Assembly: GCA_021527695.1 (NCBI GenBank)
Contig: JAKFAO010000005.1
Coordinates: 992,001 to 1,056,000, forward strand
Direction of reading: 5' to 3'
DNA: 64,000 bases
From: Naematelia aurantialba
Lineage: Eukaryota > Basidiomycota > Tremellomycetes > Tremellales > Naemateliaceae
Under the pieces are notes generated by a model. The model worked only from the letters and a program-made list of their open reading frames with translations. It was not told the DNA's origin and searched no databases. Below, in pieces: positions 55,973-64,000 of the stretch. A program made the translations under genes and the position numbers. Each line of letters opens with the position of its first letter. Position 1 is the first letter of the stretch.

Positions 55973-58561
55973 ATGCCCCGCACCAATCTCACCGCCCTCT
56001 TCCTCCTGCTGTTCTACCTCTCGAGCCCCGCCTTCGCTCTAGCCCTGCACCTCCCGAACCACCCGCCCTCTCTCCCAGCGCCGCTACGCCCTCCAACCAC
56101 GGCAAAGCGGTACCTATCTTCCAATGCCCGCTCGTACCCCCTCGCGATGGCTGGTACGCGTCGCTTCCAGCCCCTCGACGGGCATTTTGGCCGGATAGTG
56201 CATCTTGGCTCAGAGCAAGAAGTGCCGCCACATATTCCCGAGAAGAAGATCTTCTCACGAGTTTCACGAGCTTCACGAGTGGGCGAAGGTGGGGCGGAGC
56301 GAGGAATTCCACACGCAGGGCGAACGCGGCCCGAAGGCCACAGGGTTTGGAGGCCGTCCAGGGGCGACTCTCTTGCCGGAGCGATCAAGGGCGAAACGTA
56401 TGGGGGATTAGAGAGGGGAACACAAGGGGCCAATATCTTGGGCAGCATCCAAGCTCGGTGGAAGGGTGGCAGCGGAGGTGGCGGTGTTGGTGATGGCCGT
56501 GGGGGTGGTAGGGGTGGTGGTGGTGGTGGTGACAGCGGTGAGGAGGAAGAAGGGCATGCGGATGGGTATGGTGATGGAGACGGGTACGACGCGGGAGATG
56601 GACCTGGATCTGGGGATAGTGGAGATTATGGTGGTGGGTACGGAAGTGGATATGGTGGTGGGGATGGTGATGGTGGGGGATATGGAAATGGAAAGGGAGG
56701 ACCAGAGAAGGGCAACGGACGAGGGGGAGATGGAAGCGGGAACAGTGGCCAACAGTCCCGGCCTAGCTGGGATGGCAGCGACGGCAGCAATGGCCGCGGC
56801 GGGCGAACGGGCGGTGACTATGACGGCAAGCAGTCAAACGACGATGGCGATGGCGATGGCGATGGCAGCAGTGGCCGTGGCCGTGGTGATGGCAATGGCA
56901 ATGGCGGTAGTGGTCGTGGGTCTGACTCGGGCTCAGGTGCGGGTGCGGGTGGCAAATCCAGCAACAGCGACGGCGACACCCGTGATCGCGACAACACGTC
57001 GAGCCAGAAGAACGATCAGAGCAAGAATACCTCGCAACGCCCACTATCAGCATCGTCCGCTCAGCCCAGCCGGAAAGGGAGCGTGCTCTCGAGCCCCACG
57101 AGCGATCAGGCAGGACTCGGTGGCGGGGTCGGTAGGTCCACCCGAGACGGGGCTTCAGCTCACGATGCTGGAGGAGGAGACTGTGCTGCCCTTCGTGCAT
57201 TTTACACCGCCATGAGTCCCGCCGGCGCGTGGACGCATGCCGATGGGTGGGATGCGACGTCCACCGATCCGGCCGATGACAGCGATGGCGACGGCGACGG
57301 TAATGGCGACGACGACGACGACGGCGGAAACGGAGCTGGGGATGGGGATGGGGATGGGGACGAGGGCACCTGCTGTGGGTGGTACGGGGTGACATGTGCC
57401 GGTCCGCGCGTTGTCGGCCTTGCCTTGTCGGACAATGGTCTTGCAGGCCCGCTGTCAAGCGCCATTTTCTCCCTCGACGCGCTCGTCAGACTGTAAGCTA
57501 TCCTGCCCAGACTTATACTTCCTCCCCTCCCCCGAGCTCTGTTTCTCTTCCCTTTGGCTCAGTACCTCGGTACCTCAGTACCACGCTGATGTGACTCCTT
57601 GCTCTGCCGCAGAGATCTCTCGCACAACGCCCTCACCTCTCTCCCAGACCAATTCAGCTCCCTCCCCCACCTCGCCAACCTCAACCTAGCGACCAACAAC
57701 ATCGCCACCACCGTGCCCCCGTCCTTGCTTTCCAGCTCGTCTCTCGTCACCCTCAACCTCACGGACAATACGCTCTCAGGCGACGTGACTGTCGTCTCCG
57801 ACTCGCTCGTCATCCTCAACCTCGCGCACAACCACCTCGCCTCCATCTCCATCCCCGGCGGTAAGGGACTCAGCAAGCTCGGACTGGGATGGAACGAGTT
57901 TTCCGGCACCTTGCCAGATCTCAGCCAGTACACCAGCTTGACCACGTTCGACGCGGGCTTCAACAAGTGAGTACTGAGTCTGGTCCTGGTCCTGGTCCCG
58001 GTCCTGCTCCTGGTGCTTGCCTTGTCTTGTAAATGAGAATGATCAGTGCTGACGCCAGCCACAGTTTGTCAGTACCATGCATCTCCACAAAGACTAACAA
58101 AGATCAGCACTGGGACCCTGTTCTCCCTGTCCGCATTGACCAACTTGACCCGCCTCGACGTGCGCTCCAACGCATTGACAGGCAAGTCTTGCCTTCTCTT
58201 CACCTACCTCGTCCACTCATGGCCAGAGGCTGACGCTCATCCAGGCCCATACCCAAGCACGTTCGCCTCTAATCAGGCCTTGACCTCGCTGTACCTCTCC
58301 TCAAATGCCTTCTTCGGGCCATTCCCGTCAGAAGCACCACCGCCGCTGCTTTCGTCGTGTTACGTTATGCCCAACAACATCACCCCCTGTCCCTCTGCCA
58401 CCGATCTTGCAAATCCCGACTCATTCGCTTCGAAATGCAAGTTGAGCTGCCCCAACACCGCTGCACAAACCGGCGGGAAAGAGGCCAGCGGTATTCCCGT
58501 GTCACCATTACCAGGCGAGCGATTGGTGCAACCCCAACAACGATCGCCGGTAGACCAATGA
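55973..58561 (+). CDS. Secreted glycine-rich protein with plant-like LRR domain
   Basis: Exons 55973-57492, 57613-57966, 58065-58067 (probable micro-exon), 58108-58181 and 58245-58561 give 755 residues. A signal peptide (LTALFLLLFYLSSPAFA) comes first. Then comes an Arg-rich stretch and about 200 residues of Gly/Asp/Ser-rich low complexity (about 165-400). From 403 the protein reads CAALRAFYTAM, DGW and, after an Asp/Gly insert, TCCGWYGVTC (466-475). This is the N-terminal cap of plant-type extracellular LRRs. About eight LRRs follow (LALSDNGLAGPL, LDLSHNALTSLP, LNLTDNTLSGDV). The end is Cys-containing and has no membrane segment or clear GPI signal. The function is unknown; a cell-wall or extracellular role is inferred. 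Intron 58182-58244 has a GC donor. Confidence 0.75.
58065..58067 (+). other. Probable 3-nt micro-exon of the LRR gene
   Basis: TTT lies between CTGACGCCAGCCACAG and a GTCAGT donor, with a second branch site and acceptor (CTAAC...GATCAG) 40 nt on. Including it gives NNFTGTL, the LRR consensus; skipping it gives NNTGTL, one residue short, with no frame change. Confidence 0.55.
58182..58244 (+). other. GC-AG intron in the LRR gene
   Basis: The donor is AG|GCAAGT and the acceptor CATCCAG, preceded by CTGAC. The intron is 63 nt, in frame and without a stop, so retention would add 21 residues. Splicing restores the LRR period between ALTG and PYPSTF. Confidence 0.7.
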
Positions 58562-58941
58562 CCATCCCTCAGCGGACGATGCGCTCTGGGGGCCAGATGG
58601 CGGCATGCTATGGCGGTCTCCGGCCAGGCGACTGTCCACGCGAATCAAGCTGCACCAGTATCTCCACGCTTGACGTACCAGCGGCAGTCAAGCGTATATT
58701 CCTGCTTTAGCGTCTCTTACCTTGTAGCTAACATGGCGGTGCTTGGCTGTGGAGGAACGCGACGACCCTAATGATCTTGACGCAATGTAACGAGCTATCA
58801 TTTTCAACAGGCCACTACCGTCAGGTGACGTTCATACATCAGCCACTCCAAGCGCGATATCAGAATCCGCAATCCGCCTGCTATATCTTGTCACAGTCTC
58901 AGCTTTCTCCTCTCAAGAATTGGTGGAATCCGTCAGATCTG
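58562..58941. other. Tail-to-tail intergenic region
   Basis: 380 bp between the LRR gene and MSL5 stop codons. Nothing is recognised. Confidence 0.5.
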
Positions 58942-60912
58942 TTAGGCAACTGGGGCTGCCTGGCCCATACTGGCATAATAGCTGCGGGTTGTCAGTGTGG
59001 AAAGGCCGACGAAAGGATCGACAAACGAGGCGTAAGGGTCAGCACCACCAGCAGCCGGTTGACCATAGGCAGGCTGCTGCTGCTCGCCATAGCCGCCGCC
59101 GCCATAACCGTAGCCTGCATTGGAGTTGTATCCCTGTTGAGGTTGCTGGAATCCTGATTGACCAGGACCACCTCCCTGTCGGAAACCTGGTATGGGAATC
59201 AGCGAGTGAAACGAGGAATTATGACAAGAACTTACCCTGGGTATTCCAGTTTTCCGGAAGACGCCAAGGGGGGACTCTTTCTTGTGGTGGTTGCTGAGGA
59301 GCACTACCGAGAGCACCAACAGGGGCACCACCAGGTCCACCAGTCCCGCCTTCGCCAAGTTCGGCCATAAGTGCGGTATACTCCGAGTCGAACTGCGTAG
59401 CCTTGTTCTGTTGCAAATTGGGATCACCACGACCGCGGCAGTCGCGAGCCATGTGCCCGGCTGAAATCGTCAGTTCTACCATAACCGCACAACAGAAACA
59501 GGTAAACTCACCACCACCGCACAATCGACAGATAATGTTGGCCGAGTAAACTCGCTGCTGCGGACACTCCCATCTTCGATGACCTGCAATTGTCAACAAG
59601 GTTTCAACTAGACGGTTCTGTACTCACCTTTCTCTCCACAGTTCTGACACAACTGATTTTCGTCATCACGCAGAGTACCGTTGAGCGAGGCGAGCTCTCG
59701 AAGCTGGTTTCGCTTATGGTCATTTTGACCCTCAGGGGTAGAAGCAGCCTATTGCACGTTAGTTTTAGTCTTCACTTGAACATGAAGTGTACAAACCGTT
59801 TCGATGACCTTGTTGATCAGGGCAACACAGGTTTTCACTTGCTGATCATTGTCTCCCATGACGAGACAATGAAGCTCATCATCTTCATCACCTGCCCACG
59901 CTTCGGGCCTGCCTTTACCCTCCTTCACACTGCCCTTTCCTCTGATACTGATTTTTGCGCCTGACTCTCGCTCCATCTTTTTCAACGAGTTACCACGAGG
60001 CCCAACGAGCAGCCCGAAGAAGTTGATTTCGGGAAATTCCTTGACGGGAATGTACACCTTGTCCTGGGGTCTGCCAAATCGTCGCGAACCGGCCATTTCC
60101 ATTCCAGGCGCCCGGAAGTTGGGGTCAGACTTCATGGCTCGGTCGATGAGGCGGGTCCGCTCGTCCTCGAGTTTCTTGCGGTATCGCACGTCTCTGTTGT
60201 TGGTACGTCGACCGTAGGCATCATAAGTCGGCGGCGGGGAGGGTGATCGCTGGTTCTCAGCTGGTACCACGTCGCCCGTTCGCAGTTTGCGGTTGATCTC
60301 TTCGAGCCGCACGTGCACGGCATATTGGTCGAGCTCGGCCTGGGAAACCTTGCCTGTGACAGCGACAGGAAGACCGGCCACGTCCACACGCTCATTTGCA
60401 TCTCCCCATCGCGAACGACGCTTTCGCGGACCGTCTGTATGGTTATCAGCAAGGACAGATTGCCGTGTCCGAGGAAAGGACAGACCTTCGGGTGGTGGTG
60501 GAGGTGGCTCACGGCCACGATCACCGTCCCTACCCCTATCGTCCCGCCCGTAATCATCATCCCACTTCCTCTCCCGTTTGACATCTCGGTCTCTGCCCTC
60601 CCGTTCGTCATACCGAACACCACCTCGGTCGTCCCTCCGTCTATCGTAATCATCGCGCCTGTAATCGTCACGCTTCTCGTCGACGCGGTCACGTTCCTGT
60701 CGACCGTTGAAGAATTGCATGTCAGCCGGGGGTGGACGCGAGTAGCTGGGAGGGGGAGCTGAAGGTGGGGGCGGTGCCTCTTCTGGAAGACCGAAACGTC
60801 GTTTGTTGCCGAGCGGGACCTGCAGACCAGTCAGTGGCGAACGATCGTGATGAGTGGCACGGCTTACCTCGTTGGTTCCGCTCACACCTCTGTTTGCCGC
60901 AGGGCGCCACAT
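58942..60912 (-). CDS. MSL5: Branch-point binding protein (SF1/BBP)
   Basis: BBP/SF1 binds the intron branch site in the first spliceosomal complex. Exons 60868-60912, 59797-60819, 59628-59748, 59512-59583, 59236-59460 and 58942-59186 give 576 residues. An Arg/Asp-rich N-terminal region with RS/RD-like repeats carries the helix-hairpin segment [20 protein letters not shown], the family's U2AF65-contact region. The KH-QUA2 domain (about 255-356) contains [36 protein letters not shown] and [11 protein letters not shown]. Two zinc knuckles are at 390-403 and 415-428. The tail is Pro/Gly/Gln-rich. A last intron near 58990 is possible because the end reads like spliced basidiomycete BBPs, but the ORF is also open. 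It is head-to-head with SLU7. Confidence 0.95.
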
Positions 60913-61179
60913 GCTGGGCTTTGCCTTTGTGAATATGCACTGCGTGTACTACAGACCAAAGACTGACAACGAGTCGAGAAAGAGGGAAAATAGCAAGGAA
61001 ATCCAAGGAAAGCCCAAAGGGAAAGCGACGTGTCGGGATTTTCTGCTTGGTAAGCATTGTGGCGGAATATTTGATCCCGTCTTTGGCCACTCTTTCCGTC
61101 TGTGCTCTTTCAGGATAGCAATCACTATCGGCTCTTGACTCTGAGTGACCCTCTTGAAACAAAGTAATCTTTGCCCAGC
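60913..61179. promoter_or_regulatory. Divergent spacer MSL5/SLU7
   Basis: 267 bp between the ATGs of two splicing-factor genes. No TATA box is seen. Confidence 0.5.
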
Positions 61180-63264
61180 ATGTTGGCCATGTCCGGTGAG
61201 TATAGCGAGAGACGACACACATAGTATCGCTAACAATCACAGGCGGCGCCAAGCTGTCGCGGGAGGAGTATCGGCAACAGCAAGAGCTAGCTGCAGCTCG
61301 TAAAGCCGGTACTGCCCCTGCAGCTGTGGACGAAGACGGTAAAGCGATCAACCCGCACATTCCAGACTACATCACCCGTGCGCCATGGTACGTCGACACT
61401 GGCAAGCCCTCGCTCGCGCACCAACGTCGCGAGGAAGCGCCGCACACCAAGCTCGAAGAGTGGTATGACCGCGGCGCCAAAGCTGGGCCGGCCGCCAAGA
61501 AGTTTCGCAAAGGTGCATGCGAGAACTGCGGAGCCATGACGCACAAGCGGCAAGACTGCGTGGAGCGACCGCGAAAGCGAGGCGCAAAGTTCACCAACAA
61601 GGACATCATGGCAGACGAGGTAGTGCAGCACTTTGACGGTGACTACGATGCGAAACGAGATAGATGGAATGGCTACGACCCAGCGAGCTACAAGAACATT
61701 GTGGATGATTACGAGGCGGTCGAGGAGGCCCGCAAGAAGCACCGCGAGGAGGAGATTGACAAGCAGACTTCGACGGACCTTGCGGCGGTGAAGAAGGTCG
61801 CCAAGGCCAAGAAGGACGACGATGAGGATTTCGGCTCGAGCGACGAAGACGACGAGGACGAGGACAAGTATGCAGAGGCTGCAGACCAGATTGGACAAAA
61901 ACTGGATACCAAGACCCGTATCACCGTGCGGAATCTGCGTATCCGAGAAGACACAGCCAAGTACCTCATGAACCTGGACCCCGAGAGCGCGTACTACGAC
62001 CCGAAGACGCGGTCGATGCGAGACGCCCCTCACGGAGACATGGCTCCCGAAGACGTGGGTTTAGTCGTTCTTGGCATGGTTTGTGGCCGAAACTGATGAT
62101 TGCAACAGATGAAATTCGCGGGCGACAATTTTGAACGGTTCTCAGGCGAAGCGACCAACATGCAGAAACTACAGTTATTCGCGTGGCAGTCTGCCCAACG
62201 AGGAAACAACATTCACGTGACTGCCAATCCTACTGCCGGCGAGCTGCTGCACCGCGAGTTCAACAAGAAGAAGGAGGTACTCAAGGATACCGGCAAGGTG
62301 TCGATTCTTGAGCGGTACGGCGGTGAGGAGCATCTGGAGCGTCTGCCTAGGGAACTGCTCAGCGGCCAGACTGAAGAATGTGAGTGTCAGCGCAGTCGTT
62401 TCCTTCGTTTACATTGCTGTCTAATTGGCCGCGGAGCTGAAGCTGACGATGCGATAGACGTCGAGTACTCACGCTCTGGGGCTGTCGTCAAGGGACGTGA
62501 AAAGGCAAAGGCTAGGTCAAAGTATCAGGAGGACGAGCATATCAACAACCATACATCAGTGTGGGGATCATACTACGATCGCGATGCTGGTCGATGGGGC
62601 TTCGCATGTTGTCATTCGCTCAGTACGTTGAGCGTGTCGGCGTCACCACCTTTATCCCCCTTCCGCGATTTGACGCTTCTATCGTCGTCTGTTGTTCTCT
62701 GAGCTGACCGTCTCTAGTTCCCGGAGCGTACTGCACCGGCGAGGCAGGCAAGGAAGCGGCCTACTCGTCGTCTGCCGCTGCACTGCTCGGGTCTCGCCAA
62801 GCGGCCGAAGAGAAAGAAAAGGCTGAAGAGGCGGAGAAAGCCCGGAAGTCATTATCAGAAACAGCAGCGACGGGCCAGAAGAGGTCAGAGAGGGAGGTGG
62901 TCAACCTCGCCAAGCGAAACGGGGAGAACGAGGACGTGGATATCGATCGCAGCCGCCTAAAGAAGGCGCTGGACGACGAACGGAAACGAAAGACCATGGG
63001 CGACGACGAGGCGTGGCAAGCTACAAAGAAGGGCAAGACGGATATCACGCAGGAGGAACTAGGTACGTCTTGCTGCCATGTCCAAGTCCCATTTGGATTA
63101 TACCGAGGGGGGGGGGGGATGTGGGAAGTCCAGCCTGGGGGTATGGATACGGGCCGAGGGTCCGGGGTTCGTAGAGATGGATGCTGACGGAAGCAGAGGC
63201 ATACCGATTGTCAAAGCAGGCTTTCGACGATCCCATGGCGAATTACAAGGACCCCGACGAATAG
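61180..63264 (+). CDS. SLU7: Second-step splicing factor SLU7
   Basis: Slu7 acts in 3' splice-site choice at the second catalytic step. Exons 61180-61195, 61243-62054, 62109-62379, 62458-62622, 62718-63062 and 63197-63264 give 558 residues. The start reads LSREEYRQQQELAAAR. PHIPDYITRAPWYVD and the zinc knuckle CENCGAMTHKRQDC (98-111) follow. Then RPRKRGAKFTNKDI, DAKRDRWNGYDP, an acidic run, TRNLRIREDTAKYL-type residues and KFAGDNFERFSGEA. Later come KNNHTSVWGS-like residues (INNHTSVWGSYYD) and PGAYCTGEAGK, all family landmarks. The C-terminus is charged and coiled-coil-like. An in-frame second Met lies three codons after the first. Identification is firm. Confidence 0.96.
63108..63117. repeat. 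Poly-G run in the last SLU7 intron
   Basis: About ten G in a row within intron 63063-63196; a likely length-polymorphic or sequencing-sensitive site. Confidence 0.85.
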
Positions 63265-63601
63265 CTGGGTGGGGCGCAGGGAGGCGAAGAGGCGTACGAG
63301 TACGAGTGGACGTTGCCCTGCCCATCTGGCCAAACGCATGTTGTATCGCCAAGTGGCTGCATGTATCATCATCGAGCATTGTCCTGACGAGTCCGGCGGC
63401 CAACGACCAGTCAAGTCGTTGCAGTTTTACAGCATGCATGCCGCATTCCACAGCCGGGTGCACATCCTCGCGCGGTCTCTCAGACCTACGCGTCTTGCTG
63501 CACTCAACATCACACACAACCCCCCTCTCCCCCCTCCCCACACTATACACAGCCCTCGACTGAGATTAAGAAGAAGGTTCCACTTCGAACCAAGGAGCCT
63601 C
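63265..63601. other. Tail-to-tail intergenic region
   Basis: 337 bp between the SLU7 and UTP21 stop codons. Nothing is recognised. Confidence 0.5.
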
Positions 63602-64000
63602 TCAGCCGGAACTACGTAAGAACCCCAGCGTGCCCAGAGCATACCCAACCAACGCGCTCAACCGCTTACTCTCCCTCTTCTGCTCGTCGCGAAGGACCTC
63701 CAACCGCTCCTTGAGCTCGACATTCGCAATCAGGACATCCGCATGTACCGTCAGAAAAACGCTGAGCAGCGCTTGGACCGCTTCGAAATCCCTATGCGAC
63801 TCGAGGCGCCTCGTCAGGGCGTGGACGAACAGGCCCAGGTGGTCCAGGGATGTAAGGGAACGGATTTCCAGGTCCAGCGCAGATGGGGACAGGGCTTTCG
63901 TGTACTCGAAGAATGCAGTATCTAGACGACAAACAAAGACATATGTCAGTCTCCGATCTTCTGTCCGTCATCGCGAGCGGATGGGGCGGCCACGTACAGT
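63602..64000 (-). CDS. UTP21: UTP21/WDR36 C-terminal part (gene runs off the right edge)
   Basis: Utp21 is a WD-repeat subunit of the UtpB part of the small-subunit processome, needed for 18S rRNA maturation in the nucleolus. Visible are a long last exon (63602-63921) and the last three bases of the previous one (63998-64000), with a GTACGT donor between. The last 106 residues read FEYTKALSPSALDLEIRSL, then DFEAVQALLSVFLTVHADVL and a Lys/Arg/Glu helix. This is the Utp21 C-terminal helical domain that follows the beta-propellers. The start and WD repeats lie outside the window. Confidence 0.85.

Overview
This 64 kb window comes from a fungal nuclear genome, almost certainly a basidiomycete. 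The genes are intron-dense (about 90 introns traced here). Most introns are only 31-40 nt, with GTGAGT/GTACGT-type donors and a CTGAC/CTAAC branch site close to the acceptor. Two membrane-protein families of basidiomycete type are present: a Ser-rich type I protein with a conserved juxtamembrane motif, and an N-YTIDDS ectodomain protein. I cannot resolve the lineage further; Agaricomycotina is my best guess. All gene models below were spliced by eye and checked for reading-frame closure across every junction.

Layout, left to right. 1-502 is the 5' end of a MYG1 exonuclease (-). 913-4434 is a CTI6-like PHD subunit of the Rpd3L histone deacetylase (+). 5533-10839 is a DNF-type P4 lipid flippase (+). 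11686-12561 is a His/Gln-repeat protein (-). 12.6-14.9 kb is a microsatellite-rich gene desert. 14905-18593 is a Spo71-like PH protein (-). 18.6-21.3 kb is another desert. 21296-23835 is a type I membrane protein (-). 24629-25942 is FES1 (-). 26203-32134 is a YPK9/ATP13A2-type P5B ATPase (+). 33049-34370 is a single-pass membrane protein (+). 34821-37630 is a candidate Zip2/SHOC1-like meiotic protein (-). 37676-38543 is an RWDD2-like protein (-). 38654-39597 is SEC22 (+). 39704-41278 is a tail-anchored acyl-CoA-binding protein (-). 41705-47668 is RPA190 (+). 48426-49673 is HAP2/NF-YA (-). 50219-51588 is the ATP synthase OSCP subunit (+). 52359-55097 is YVH1 (+). 55973-58561 is a secreted glycine-rich LRR protein with a plant-like LRR cap (+). 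58942-60912 is the branch-point binding protein MSL5/SF1 (-). 61180-63264 is SLU7 (+). 63602-64000 is the 3' end of UTP21 (-).

Most genes are housekeeping. Several form head-to-head pairs over short spacers: RWDD2/SEC22 (110 bp), FES1/YPK9 (260 bp), MSL5/SLU7 (267 bp), MYG1/CTI6 (410 bp), ACBP/RPA190 (426 bp) and HAP2/OSCP (545 bp). Two genes point to a sexual cycle: Spo71-like and Zip2/SHOC1-like. Two lipid/cation P-type ATPases and SEC22 serve the endomembrane system. MSL5 and SLU7 act at steps 1 and 2 of splicing. RPA190 and UTP21 act in ribosome synthesis, and YVH1 is known in yeast for 60S maturation.

The most interesting signals are gene-architecture oddities rather than a new operon-like system: a frame-restoring 4-nt micro-exon, a likely 3-nt micro-exon, three GC-AG introns, a YVH1 zinc domain split by 285 residues, a minisatellite grown from the last codons of HAP2, and a fungal secreted protein carrying a plant-type LRR N-terminal cap.
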